From positions 2,418,001 to 2,482,000 of the forward strand of contig NC_065532.1 in NCBI RefSeq assembly GCF_020184175.1: a stretch of DNA of 64,000 nt, given 5' to 3'. The translations under genes and the position numbers were made by a program. The stretch is from Aphis gossypii (lineage: Eukaryota > Arthropoda > Insecta > Hemiptera > Aphididae). The notes beneath the pieces were generated by a model. That model was not told the origin of the DNA, ran no database searches, and was given only the letters and a program-made list of their open reading frames with translations. This document shows positions 25,241 through 38,335 of this stretch, in pieces (the stretch's first letter is position 1; the number at the start of each line of letters is the position of its first letter).

Positions 25241-26940
25241 ACGAATATTTCAAATGCCTATAAATAGCATTAAAATAAGCGAAATATTTTTAAAATTAAA
25301 TTATGTAAAGAAAATGCCAATCTAAATAACTGGTGTCAGTCTGGTGAAATTTTCAAGTATCTAAGACTTATATACTTCAAGAATAATAACAAATATTTAA
25401 AATCGTTTGAGGATAAATTGTTATCGCTACGCAATTTCGTAAATTTCGAGTTATAACCATATAAAAATAAGCGGGTAAGTGAGTATCGCGTTGCTGTACA
25501 TTAGATGACTAGATGCCGTATGGATCACTATTATATATTATTATAGGAGATTTCAATTTGAATCTAATGATAGGTATCATAATATATGAAAAACGATTCT
25601 GAACGAAGATGATTTGTCAGTCTAGACTCTAGGTAATAATTTACAGTGGTGGATGAAAAAGGTGGTTTATGTTTTAATAGCCTGAATACTGCACCAAAAT
25701 TTAAATTCTTTTATAAACTATAAACTCTTATAAAAAAAAATGTTGACTTATACGATTCTTAATTTTTTTAACATTAATAATAACATCTCATAAGCAACTT
25801 TGTACTAAATTTTCAAGTTTTTTTGCCATCCACAATTTTTTTATCGATACTTCAAATTCTCAGAAAAATAGAAAATGTCAGTGGTCTATAAATAGCTTTA
25901 AAAAAGTCGAAATATTTTGAAAATTTGACTGTATATAGATAACACTAATATAAACATTTGGTGAGTATTTCAAGTATTTACAGAGATTAGTTTTTGAATT
26001 ACAACCATATAATAACATCGATTTGGTCGAAAACTGATTTTGCGTTAAAATTCCCGTTTTTCCGTAATTTTTTTTTTATTTTTCTCGATTTTTTTGAAAA
26101 CTGTTGGAAAATATTTACTTTTCACCTCTATAATGCACCAAGGATATTCATTTTGCCGTCGGAAACCACCCCCGAAGTTTGAAATTAAAGCATTATTTCA
26201 ACTACGTACACAGAAAGACAAAAAAAAAAACACACATCATTGTAAAATCAATACATTCATCACTTCGTTCAGAATCTTTTCTGAAAATTTCTACGAAATT
26301 GCATAACGGTAACGATTTATCCTCAAACGATTTTAAATAATATTTAATATTACCTTTATAACCTACTCAAGTATAAGTCGTAAATACTTGAAAATTTTAC
26401 CAGTTATTAAGATTGGCATTTTTATAAAAGTAGCTAAGAGTTGAAAATTGGATACAAGATTTTCCATAAGTTTAGTTAACAATAATTATAATAAAGAACT
26501 TAAATTTTGTTGTATTTAGGCCATTAAAACGTAAACCACCTTTTTCACCAACCACTGTAAATTATATATTTATATCCTAGGCTGACAAATCATCTTAGTT
26601 CAGAATCGTTTTTCGTATACAATGATACCTAACATTGAATTCAAATTTAACACTCCTATAATACATAATAGTGATCCACACGACTACACGGCACCTACCT
26701 AATGTACAGCAGAGCGGTACCCATTTACCCACTTATTTTTCTTGATTATTTTGGTCAAATATATAGATACTTGTTACTTCTTACTTTTGACGTCAACCAG
26801 ATGATTGCTATCAGTATAACCACTCTTCATGTTTAAATTCAGCTTTCCTAAAAATCTATGAGATACGATAGACAAAAAAATAATAGTTAAAAAACACATC
26901 GTAAAATCAATACATTCATTGCTCCGCTAGGGCTTAAATT
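25240..26940. repeat. Composite interspersed-repeat block
   Basis: Several repeat modules occur in both orientations. The stretch 25330-25450 (ctggtgaaattttcaag, aaaatcgtttgaggataaat) is inverted at 26300-26420. The module at 25470-25626 is inverted at 26577-26736 and also found at 1524-1671. The module around 25250-25465 recurs directly at 25870-26010. The motif atcgtaaaatcaatacattc recurs at 26237-26263 and 26898-26920. No intact coding frame. This looks like nested or rearranged copies of one or two non-autonomous families. Confidence 0.65.
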
Positions 26941-27837
26941 GAAATGAAAACGAATAAAAACCTCATTTAATTTACCAATAAAAAATAATAATTTAATGAA
27001 TAAATTTCCTATCTCCTTTTGTCTATAATGTATTAAATATATAAAATAATATTAATATATAAATACATCTAATACCTATGATTATGTTAATTTTTATTGT
27101 TGTATTCTTGTATTATAACGAGTGTAGTAAAAGTGATTAATGGCCAACTAGAGGACGCTAGAATGTAATTTATTATATTTATTTATCCAACGTCCATGAC
27201 GGTTTAATTGGTTCCAAAGAGGTTGTAGTGCCGACAATGTAAATGTATATGCACGAGAGAGAAAATAGTCATAGAGATCAGAAAAACCATGAACCACAAC
27301 AACAAAAATGGCTCTGTTAGTGACAAGTTTTTTTTATGAAATTTTTAATGATAATTGTGAAATTTTTTTTCAAATTTAATAATTATTTTTTCAATTAGTT
27401 TTGACTAGTTAGTGCTATGTACAATTTTTGATTAAAATTGTACAAATTAACACGTACGCGTAAAGATGTATTGTGTAACAATAATTACAACGGTCGAATA
27501 AAATCATCTGATACCTTTCAACTTTGCCAAAAGTGTGTATATATTTATTTTATTTTTTTATTATTTAACATTTGGTCAGTGTTATAATAATATTAATTGT
27601 AATTGCTTTTTAATAAAAAAAAAATTTTAAATGCTTTGGATACCAAATAAAATAACCTTACACTTGATATGTTTACATTCCCTAGGGTAACATTTACATT
27701 GTGATAACACGATTAATATTAAATATTAATGATTACTCAAAATAATATAGGAAATAAATGATTTTGAATTTTAATCTACCTAATTAGCCATATCAAAATA
27801 AAAAAAAAATATTCTATTTCTTTCATTTATATTGTAG
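26941..27837. promoter_or_regulatory. Upstream region of the ePHD gene
   Basis: AT-rich DNA ending in an acceptor (attgtag at 27831-27837) just before the start codon at 27845, so a non-coding first exon and an intron must lie here or further left. The block around 27170-27310 is the least AT-biased and is the likeliest place for the 5' UTR, but no donor can be chosen with confidence. Confidence 0.35.
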
Positions 27838-27844
27838 AATAAAA

Positions 27845-29980
27845 ATGTCTGAGGGAAGATTTCCATCTTATCATCATTTACCCCCAGCGGCCCCAGCACC
27901 GCAAAGACATCATTTGGCAACTGCTGCAACACCTTCTGTTCCTCATCCACTTACATTCCACCCTCCTGCAATTTCTCATCAGCTATCTTCGTGGTTTACT
28001 AAACAAGGTAAATAATTAATTGAATTTATCATTGACAAGTGTTAAGTATTATTCTTATTGGATTATAGATATGGCTGCTTACAGAAACACACCATATGCT
28101 TCTTTGCACAATGTAGCTGCATTACAGATGCACAAACCCCAACATACTCCTGTAATTGATAGGTGGATGGATTCAAGAAATAATATGCCACCGCCATCTA
28201 GACCTGGTCCACCATCTCCTAGTCCAGCTCATTCCGCGAATGTATCGCCTAGTTTATCATTATCTAGAACTGTTGAGTTTGATCTTACTAAAAATAAAAA
28301 AGAATCTGAACAAATGTCTATAGATTTATCTTCAAATAACAAAAAATATGAAAGCTTTTCTTATAAACGAGAAAAAGATCAAGTAAATGGTCAAATAAAG
28401 TCAACTAAAGTAGGAGCCATTGAAGAGAAGGCTATAAGTGTTATAGCAGCAAACCCTCATAAAGTTATTAAGTCTGAAGTCAGATGTGATGTCCCAGATA
28501 GTATAAATATTCAAAATGTAAAAAGTGTTAATACTGAAGGTTATGAAAACAAATTTAGTAAACAAGATAATAAGATTGCATGGGATGGAGTTGATACTCC
28601 TATTAAAATTGAAGTTGAAGATACAAATAATGTCGAAAAAATGTTGGAAAACATGTTTCAAACAAATGAGTCGAAAAACAATCTGTTATTAAAATTGTAA
28701 AACCAATAAAATCACCATCGCCATCAATGATGAGGGCAGAATCTGTAGAAAAAATACTTAAATCACCATCTCCTATACCTAAAATAGAACATGATAAATC
28801 TGAGGACTCTATACAATCAGAAAATTCTTCAAAAAAAATTCATGATACACATTCTCAATTTCTTGAAGTAGAAAACAAATTAGAAGAATTATTTGGTGGA
28901 GTCATTACATCAACTAGTACATCTGATCAACAAATAATGACTGAAAATAAATCGAAACCAATAATTTCTACAAAAAGGCCCTATAATAAAAATAAGAAAC
29001 AATTAAAAAAAGTTAAAAAAATTCTACCTGTAGCTGAAAAATTGAAACCAGTTGTTGAACCACCTATTAAGAAATATAAAGGTCCATTGGTAAGAATCAA
29101 TGGGGGTAACATAGAAAATCCAACAAGTTTTGTTTTAATTAATCGTAATGTTCAAGATGATGAAGATTCATTAGATGGTCGAAATATTAATCGAAAGACT
29201 TTCTGTAAGTTAAATAAATTGTATAGATTGTTGTTTTTTTAAAATAACTTAAGTATTAATTTTTTAATTTTTGAAAGCATATAAATCTGGTGGTTGTAAT
29301 GGTGAAGAAAAACCTGATGTGAACAATTTAGAAAGTAGTGATTGGAAATGTGTATTCTGTTCACAAGGACCTAATGTAAGACACATTGGCCAGGATCCTT
29401 CCGGAGATCTTTTTGGTCCTTATTATGTCAGTATACCAAAGGATGTTAAATCAAATGATAACCCAAAACGGAAGGTATTTTTAAACCACTTTATATTATT
29501 GAACATAATATTATATGGCTATAATGTAATTTCAGAAATCTAAGCATAATTTAAGTGATAATGATTCCTCAGAAACATATATTGAGGTATGGACTCATGA
29601 AAATTGTTTAGTTTGGGCATCTGGTGTTTATATGGTTGGGGATAAAATTATTGGGTTAGAAGATAGTGTGAGGGATGCAAAAAATAATGTGAGTATTTTT
29701 TATAATATTTAGAATATAGATAATAATAAAAAAATGTTTTTTCATAGAGTTGTAGTTATTGTGGTGTTAATGGTGCTAGTATTGGATGTGTAGCACGTCA
29801 CTGCAAATCGTGTGCACATTATAATTGTGCTATACGTTTTGGTTGGCTTCTAGATAGCCAGAATCACATGACTACATGTTATCAACATAGGGTAATTATG
29901 TAATTTTAATTTCTGAATAGGCTTTTTAACTAATATATTTATTTTTACAGAATTCTCCCCTGGGAAGTAGTTGTCATTAA
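27845..29980 (+). CDS. RAI1/TCF20-type extended PHD finger protein, with an apparent 1-base frameshift
   Basis: Exons 27845-28007, 28069-29204, 29278-29474, 29536-29688, 29748-29891, 29951-29980. The first 400 or so residues are low-complexity (His/Pro-rich start, SRPGPPSPSPAHS, Lys/Ser/Glu-rich). The C-terminus is an extended PHD domain (about 458-598): WKCVFCSQGPNVRHIG, LFGPYYV, WTHENCLVWASGVY, CSYCGVNGASIGC, HYNCAI and CYQHR. The order of Cys/His pairs and the motif C.VWASGVY match the nucleosome-binding ePHD of RAI1 and TCF20, transcriptional regulators in the nucleus. The long exon is broken: one frame stops at 28698-28700 while the -1 frame is open from just after a TGA at 28668-28670, so the shift falls in about 28671-28697. 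One extra A in the A run at 28675-28679 would restore 607 codons with all splice phases correct. Assembly error, natural mutation or recoding are the options. ATG context aaaaATGt is favourable. Confidence 0.82.
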
Positions 29981-30386
29981 TGGAGCTTTTTTGCTTCATG
30001 TATTATTATATTCAAAAAATAGGCTTTTTAAGTTTTTTTATTATTGTCTATACTATTGTATTATGGTTTGAACATCATCAGCCTTGTTATGAACTTACAA
30101 GAATTGACCATTAAGTATTTTCTTATTTATTTATTGTCGTATATGTATGTTTGTTAATATATTTATGTATTTTAACATATTATAATTTTATTAAATTGTT
30201 TAGTTTTATAAAGTAAAGAAGATATGAACTAATGAAACCATTGCTGTACACAATAAGAAAGTTTATTTAACTAAAAAATATTCAAATATGCCTGTTATTT
30301 TAGAGATGAAAAAAGCAAAATCGCTCTATTGTAGTCTATGTAGTGTGCCACATTTTGGTACATTAACTATACAAGTACATGAACAA

Positions 30387-30392
30387 AATAAA
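30387..30392 (+). terminator. Putative poly(A) signal of the ePHD gene
   Basis: AATAAA about 407 bases after the stop at 29978-29980, followed by a T-rich stretch. Chosen by position only; other A/T hexamers lie nearby. Confidence 0.3.
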
Positions 30393-30429
30393 TCTTGTCC
30401 ATGAATATATTTTAATCAAGTTTTGTATA

Positions 30430-33388
30430 TATTGTATTATTTTATTTATTTATTTTTTACATTATCCTTAATTGTTTTGATTTTATATAATTGTATACGT
30501 TAGAAGAAAAATACATATTGGTATTTATTAATATTTTTACAGATAATATTTATTATCTATTATTATAATTGCAATTACTAAGTTAGTATTTGAATTTCTT
30601 AAGATATTATATTCTTAATAAATATCTGTTGGACTGTGATGACTGATGAGTAACATAATTGGTTTTAAATGTAATAATAATTTTCAAATAACAATTTAAA
30701 AATGTCAACTTGAAATAACACATTTTTATTTTAGAATTAATAAATAATTACTTAAATAGTTTCATTGAATAATAAGCAAGGTGATAAGTTTTTATTAAAA
30801 AAAAAAAAAAAAATACTTATATATTTTAAAATGTTACTATAAAATTATATTATTATTAATAGTTTTGTTAGAGTCCTAAATATAAATACCTACAGAATAT
30901 CATAAAAAGTACCATGTACATTATTCTATATTCAATTAATATTACTTCTGATAATTTAGTTTTAATTTTTATCTTGTTTAAATTAAGTAAATATAAGGTT
31001 ACCTATGTTAACTCAGTTTAATATTTTTAATATTAAGGTAATATCATAAAATTATATTAGAGTTGATTACATGGGTCTGACACTGTGAATATTGGTAGTG
31101 GGGTTTTAATTGTAGTTAATGAAATACCTAGCACTTCTTGGTTGTCAAATTTATGTAATTTATTCTATTTAGTCTTAGATCATGTATCTAAATATGTATA
31201 GATATGTGGTTTAAGAAAAAATGTGTTTAACAATGCTGTTCTATGTATAACACAATATAAATTATAATATACACAATATATTATTATATATACTGGTTTA
31301 AAGGTATTAAATATTGAAATGAAATTTTCTTATTTATTCCTTGTAGATTTGTGCTAAAATTTATTGTAATTATTTATTAGATAAGGAATAAGTGAAATTA
31401 TCTACTGGCAAAACAAACAAAATATTATTATATTTAAATTATTGATTTTAATCAATAATCAAATGATGAGATATTATGAACTTTTAATTGGCATCTCGGT
31501 AACATTCCATTCAATCATGAAACATCTACTGATTATCCCAAAACTTTTACTTATTATAAATACATTCTTATAAAAAGATTTCAAACATATATTTTTTATG
31601 ATAAACAATAATTTCTTAAAAATGTAGGTCATAAACGTTAAAACGAATTATTGTAGTATCTTTATTTTATGCGAAATAAATAAGTTTATAATACTAAAAA
31701 ATATATCCACCAATGATTGATTTGCTTAGTTTAAAAGTTTAACTGATTATTAGGTACCTATTAAATAACTACAATTACAGTTTGTGTTTATTTTTCCATT
31801 TTGAAAAATATTAGTTAAACCATGGTTGAAATATCTCAACCATGAGTTAAGCCCATTTCCTTACTTGTTTAAGGTTTTTATCGATTTCCATGCTGCACAA
31901 ATTTTCATTTATGCAAGCAGTGGCGTATTTACGGGGGTGGTCCAGGTTAGGAGAGAACCCCCAGAGAAAAAAACGATATATATAATTAGGTATCGTATAA
32001 ATTTAATAATATTGTACTATGAAGTACGAAATGTTAGAACCAACGTGACTCAAGTCTTCAATAATCATCAATCAGAACTGTAGCTCCACACGGCACACGA
32101 TCTACATAGATAAGTTTTACCATAATCGTAACACTAAATTCCTATAGGCCTAAACCCTAAGGTCTTACTTGTTTAAAGTCCTATATCAGGGATGGCCAAA
32201 CTTTTTTTTGTCACGATTTACTAAAAATATACTTTACCTTTGAGGATCGACTTCCATAAAAAATTATACAGATAAAACTTATCGACGATTTTTTCACTAC
32301 AACCTCGATTAATTTTCGTGAAAGTGTTCCTAAAAATAAATTCTAACATGATCGACTTTGAAATTATCCACGATCAACCGTTTGGTCTCCCCTGTCCTAT
32401 AATATGATCTCTTTAGATAATTGTATACATAATATTATACAATTTTTAAAACAAACTATTCTACCCAAGTATTTGTTATGTTTCAATTACGTATAAAATT
32501 ATAACTCTGACTTAATAAAATAATATAAACCTAACGTAATGGCTAACACAATTAATAAATTTGTTATAACTGTGCGAATAACAATCTATTTCCATAGGTA
32601 CCTTATTTTGCTATCAAAAATGTCAGGACTTTAAACTTAAAAGCCTGTTTACGTCTATGAAATATATTTATAAATTAACAGAATGGTTGGAAAGCTAAGG
32701 CCGTTTTTCGAATAATTTATATTTAACTATAAGATTAGCATACACAATGTTTTTCTAATTTCCTAATATATGATGTATTTATTCATAAAATTCTGTCTGG
32801 TCTACACATTTCCGCGCGTCACCCATCCATTTAATTCTCACAGTTCACAGAGTAATACACGCGTAAACCAAAGCGTGCTTTCTCAATGGATAGGTAAGGT
32901 AAAGAAGTATAATAGACAATAGAAAGCAACTTGTTGCACTACCGGCATTGGGTATAATAAGAATGTCGTTATTACTTATTGCCAGTTTTACTTGTGTTGG
33001 GAAAGTCAATGTCAAGTAGACTTGATGAAAACTTCAACCTATTTTTAGAATGCGTATTGCTTACAGCATAAAATAAATCTGAATAATTTAATCGTAACGA
33101 CCGAAACAATATACAATAATAATTCCATTTACCTAATCTAAATCTCTGTTGTTGCGCTGCAATGAGTTAAAACGCGTTTATTACACAAACATTTCGCTTT
33201 TAATTTTACTTATAATAATAATGTTTATTCAAATAATTAAACACTTGAATAAATTTAACTCACAATAAAGCCTCAAGTCTTAAGTATAAATAACACAGAA
33301 CTTAAAAACAAATTTAAGCATATACCTACTTATTTTTGTTAGATGCTTCCAATATAATATTATTTTCAATAAAACGATAGGTACTTTA
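30430..33388. other. Intergenic region with transposon relics
   Basis: No gene seen. Holds a 36-bp near-palindrome bounded by TTAA (31815-31850, arms ccatggttga/tcaaccatg), a single transposon-like end cagtggcgtatttacggggg at 31919-31938 without a visible partner, and the hAT MITE at 32187-32394. Confidence 0.5.
32187..32394. mobile_element. hAT MITE, 208 bp
   Basis: Left end CAGGGATGGCCAAAC and right end, on the minus strand, CAGGGGAGACCAAAC, with flanks tcctatat (32179-32186) and tcctataa (32395-32402): an 8-bp duplication with one mismatch. The CAGGGGTGGCCAAAC-type end is typical of hAT elements. Contains a T run and gatcgact motifs, no open frame. Confidence 0.85.
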
Positions 33389-33400
33389 ATATACCTACTT

Positions 33401-34606
33401 CTTCTTCTTCTTCTTCTCAGCTTACCGGTCCGTTAAGAACCATTGCTGCCTTCAAGAGGTCTCGCCATCTCTCTCTGTTGTACGTCAGCTCAAAAGTTAC
33501 ATTTTGGCCTATCTCTTTCAAGTCTCTGGTTATCACATCTATCCACCGGGTTCTTGGTCTTCCTAGGGGCCTTGTTTTGTTAATTTTTTCAACAAGTACT
33601 TTTTTTATTAATAGACCATCTGCTCTCCAAGTGTGTCCAAACCACTCTAGTCGTTTGTTTCTAATAAATGCTAGGATATTTGGTCTTTTGTACAATTTCT
33701 GTAATTCATCGTTTGTTCTTCTTTCGTAGGTATTGGTCTCTTGGTTGAAACGTGGTCCATAGATATTACGGAGTACTTTTCTCTCAAATATTATTAGTTT
33801 CCTTTCATCGCCTTTTGTTATGGACCAGGTCTCACAAGCATAGGTTACAATTGGGCGCAAGTAGCTATGATATAGAAGAATTTTTGATGTCCTTGAAAGT
33901 AATTTTGATTTTAGTATTTTGACTATGCTGTAATAACACCTGTTTCCACTCATAATTCTTTCATTCACTTCCTGATGCATATTATTCTTATTATTGACAT
34001 TTACTCCAAGGTATTTAAAATTATCTACAGCTTCGAATTTCATGCTACTAATTAAAAGATCGTTTGTATTCTGATTATTTCTTGACATCAACATATACTT
34101 GGTTTTATTTTCATTTATACATAGGCCCATCGACTTACTTTTCTTGACCAGTTTCTCGGTTGTTTGAATAATTTCTTCTTTCGTCTTCCCTAATACTACA
34201 ATATCATCTGCATAGGCTAAAATTACCGACTCCCCAATTATGTCCATGTTCCGTTCTTCGTTTGTATCTCTTATTATTTTTTCCAGAGCTAGATTGAATA
34301 ATGTGGGAGAGAGGGCGTCACCTTGGCGTAAACCAGATTTTACCTCGAATGTTTCCGAGTAATTTTGTAAGTAGCGTATTTTACAGATTGTCTTCTCATT
34401 ACACATTTTAACGAGATTTACATACTTCTTTGGTATTCCGAGTAGTTCTAAACCTTTCCATAGTTCCCTTCTGTTTATACTATCATAAGCTTGTCTGAAG
34501 TCGATAAATAGTATATGTAGTTCTTCATTGAATTCATAATATTTTTCCATCACTTGTCTTATCACGAAGATGTGGTCGGTGGTTGACTTACCTTTTCTAA
34601 AACCGC
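33401..34606 (-). mobile_element. 5'-truncated LINE (non-LTR retrotransposon) with reverse transcriptase
   Basis: A minus-strand frame runs open from the truncation point through 33417. Reverse transcriptase motifs in order: CGFRKGKSTTD, LFIDFRQAYDS, GLRQGDALSPTLFNLALE and the catalytic YADDIVVLG, then KFKYLGV-like NFKYLGVNV. The C-terminal part has RLEWFGHTWR and RPLGRPRTRWIDV, then DLLKAAM before the stop. The 3' end is a short (AAG)n tail. A perfect 12-bp duplication atatacctactt flanks it (33389-33400 and 34607-34618), the signature of target-primed integration. The endonuclease domain and 5' part are missing, so this copy cannot move by itself. The open frame and intact duplication suggest a recent insertion. 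Confidence 0.92.
33417..34606 (-). CDS. Reverse transcriptase fragment of the LINE (ORF2 C-terminal part)
   Basis: About 396 codons without a stop, entered in frame at the truncation site; the first in-frame Met is at 34565-34563 but is not a genuine start. The palm region with the Asp residues of DFRQAYDS and YADD is complete. The missing N-terminal part normally carries an endonuclease. No promoter is expected, so translation in the host is doubtful. Confidence 0.85.
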
Positions 34607-36691
34607 ATATACCTACTTAATATTTAAAAGCTAAAATTTATGTTTTTATTAATTAAACAACTAAATAAATGATAATAATAATAAAAATAAAAATGATAAT
34701 TGGTTCTGCTGTACCTACGTCCTACATATTATATATCATTGTGTGTACCTAACTCGTCGTTGAGTAAGTCACTTTTGTGGATTTATTGTTGTAGACTTGA
34801 AGGTAGGAAGGAATAGCCATAACAATCGACACATTGAACTTATTATAACAGATTTATTAAATAGGTATTTTTGATATAGTATTGGTTTAAAACCAGTTCT
34901 TATATCGTGTTTATTGCTATAATAATTGATCATTTTAAAGCCTGCAGAATTCCAAATAATATAATATAGTAATATACGTTTAATCCGCAACTCTATACGA
35001 CAAATCGCTGATGTTGTAGACCGCAGACGTATAAATATGTACTATCTATACATAGCAGAAATCGCCAGAAAATCATCTGAAAAGTTTTTGAATTTCGTAA
35101 AAATGTTAACTTAAAATAAAATTTTATAAGCGCTCTGTACTACAGCACTGTTTAATGCGTGAATATCCTTTCTACCACAATCTCATTCCTACGAGGCGTA
35201 TTCGATAAGTTAAATCCGTTAGGTTAGGTTATAATATATATTTCGAAATCGTTTAATAACGTTACGGGCTGGAGCCGCCGGAAAATCTAAAATATGAGTG
35301 CTTTTGTAAAAAAATGAGGTAATTGCAAAATATATATTAAAACAATTAATAATTTAATTTCTTTCAAAAACCTGATAAGTTGTTTTGTATTGAATACTCA
35401 TACAATTAAAAGAATTAATAGTGTTTTTCATGTTTAAAGTCACATTGTCATTTACCATTAAAAAATGTTATAATTTTTATAAATCTAACCGGGTATGCAT
35501 TGCTTACCAAACTTATTCTGACTGTACGCTACTATATAATATTATATTAATATGTACCTAATACCGAGTAATCCATTAATCGTATAAGATACATTAATTA
35601 TTTAATTTATTTCAACAACTTTAATTTGTTTTGATTCCTCAAAAATATTTTCCAAAAAATGGGGAAATGTCAACTCCCCTAAAAGATTACATTTAATTAT
35701 GTAAATTCCCCTTAAAAATTTTACTACCAAATAATACTGATGTTAATTCCTTTAAAAGAGTTAATAGAAATAATATAAATTACTTTAATTTTTCATATAC
35801 CTAATTTGGTATACCAAAAAATCGAATAATAATATAACGAAAAGGGTACGTCAGCATACCAACAATGTGGTGGTTAGGATGTAACGACTAACGTGGGGTC
35901 CCAGCCCCCGGGATCCGTAATAATTCATATAATGAAAAAATACAGGTGTTATCTTGCACACACACGAAAGCACCAACCGCACCTGATGAATAAATCACAA
36001 TAACATTAATATACATAACTGACTGCACTACTGCAACAACATCAAGACAAGAACGAAAACAAAACTATATTTATTTACCTATAGTGATTTCTGGTACAAC
36101 TAATGAACACCCAAAAACTGGGAAAAACATAGAACATATAGGTAAACTATATATTATATTATACTATATTATATTATATTATACTATATATTCTAAGACC
36201 GTGAGGTAAACAAACATGAGCACAAGCCTCGAATGATATTTACCACAGTCTATTCACAGCAAAATAGAGGTTAGAAAAAACGCTGCAGGCAATGGAAATA
36301 ATAAATAATAATAACGCAAATGCTCTTCACGCATAAGCACAACGAAGTACGAACGGAAAAGAACCACAACTATGAGTCTGCTTCCTCAGTTTTTATAAAC
36401 CGGATTTATGAGTTATGACTTGAATAAACTACGTATTAAAAGCTCAGTGTCAACACAAACTGAAAACACTTGGAATTATGAAACTTATAGTGACACTGAG
36501 CACAATTACAAAATATCGGATGAAATTCACTTAAGTAGTTAAGTGTAATTTTACTGAACTTTTCATGAATAGATGAATATACGAAAACAACGATCATTAT
36601 CATCATTCATCACCATGTGACTATAATAGTAATGCAACCAAACGACACCACCAACCGATACCGCCATTATGGTTGCATATCTACAACAGTG

Positions 36692-36772
36692 GTTGCAACC
36701 ATAGACCTATTAACAATGCTAATAATAATTAATATAATAGTTAATGTTTGTTAATAGGTCTATGGTTGCAAC
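36692..36772. repeat. 25-bp perfect inverted repeat (hairpin)
   Basis: The arm gttgcaaccatagacctatt plus taaca at 36692-36716 is exactly inverted at 36748-36772, with an AT-rich 31-base loop. A related ggttgcat motif precedes it at 36671-36678. Probably the end structure of a DNA transposon; a structured RNA is an alternative with no supporting evidence. Confidence 0.7.
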
Positions 36773-38274
36773 TATAGGCGCGTCGCTACCATAGCAAGTT
36801 GTGGATAGAATTCTATCTAATATTAATAAATTTAAATTTAATTATTAATTTAAAGTATAATAGCCAAATACAATCGTCATTTGAAAATTTAAAGTATTCA
36901 ATTTATAAATTCACATGGTGTTATATGCAATTCACGAAAAATAAAAATAAATAATCTTGAATTTCCACAATTTCGTTAAGTGAAGGTAATATAATAAGAA
37001 AATCATTATTTAATAATACAAGTAATGTTTTGTATTATATTTATTCACGATCAATCTTATAGCGTTAAAAGAAAATTAATTTATCGATATTATTGTTGAA
37101 TTCTATACTATTAAATTTCAAATGACTATTGTATTTAACTATTTTACTTTAAATTAATTAAATTTACTACTAATAAAATATTATAATATTAATAAGTATA
37201 ATGAAAATAATATCACAGAATAGCTGATATACATTTCGTTAATTACAAAAACGGAGCTAAATATAGGCAATATTATATACGAATCTAAAAAATTCATTCC
37301 TGCAAAGATCTGTTCGTATTTAAAATTTAAACACAGACATCACACTTTTGTAATAATTTTGTTATGTTTTTAATCAATTAAATTTGTTTATTTGCTTATA
37401 ATATTATTTTTTACTTTTAGCTATCCCATTTATATAGGGTCATGGTCATTTATGATTCGTTTTATATTACATTATTAAATATTTTACTAGGTATTTTAGT
37501 ACCTATTTATAAAAATTAAAAGTTAAAAGTTATGGTCTTGTATTTTTGTTAGAAATAGTATATTCGAATTAAAATAAAATATCACGTTTATAATACATTT
37601 AGTTATTAAAATTCTTGTATTAATATTAATAAGGACATTAGGTGATACATTAATCTATTATTTACATTACCTAATGTTAATACATCATTATATTATAATA
37701 TACAGTATATTAAATAATTAATGTATACTGTATGATTATTAACATGAATTTTAATTTAACACATGGACATCTTATATATAACACATAGACTCACTCGATA
37801 CTTACCATAACGCAATATAGAGGTAGTAACCTAGGTACTAGCCTATTATTATTTTTTTAATATTTAATTAGGTAAATGAGAGAAAATGATTATTACATAG
37901 TATAGTTTAACAATAAAATATGGTATTTATATAGGTGTTAATTTTGCAGCTTCTATTCAGTTTTCACTGCAGACTTAACGACCATAGTAAAAGTACTCGA
38001 TCTAATAACCGAACACCGTCTCCTAGACACCCATCATCTTCACAAACTACATCAGTGCTATTTATAATATTAAAAAATAAAAATACATAATATAATCCAT
38101 CAGAAATTGGCCTTTAAAACAACAACATAAATCAAATCATTAGCCAAAATACTACATACTCACACTCAAGTCAATTTCCAACACTATAGTCCATAACAAC
38201 TGTTAAATTTCAAACCAATATATAAAAAACCATTAGAATAAGTTAAAATATAATATATAAAAATAAAACATTTT

Positions 38275-38335
38275 TAAGCCCAATGGTCCATGCCGCCGAG
38301 GCCCTTCTTTTAATAATAAAAAAAAAATTAAATTA
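38275..38335 (+). mobile_element. Probable LINE 3' end with A-rich tail
   Basis: The sequence taagcccaatggtccatgcc then gccgaggcccttctttt, followed by aataat and a run of As, looks like the 3' untranslated end and tail of a non-LTR retrotransposon. The 5' limit of the copy is unclear and no duplication was identified. Confidence 0.4.

Noticed and set aside
28401..28661. 86-codon minus-strand frame
   Set aside because: Lies antisense to the clearly coding second exon of the ePHD gene and shows only low-complexity Asn/Phe/Ile composition.
31815..31850. Short TTAA-bounded palindrome considered as a regulatory site
   Set aside because: More simply a remnant of a TTAA-type transposon; no promoter or gene lies nearby.
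33478..33729. 83-codon plus-strand frame
   Set aside because: Antisense shadow of the LINE reverse transcriptase frame.
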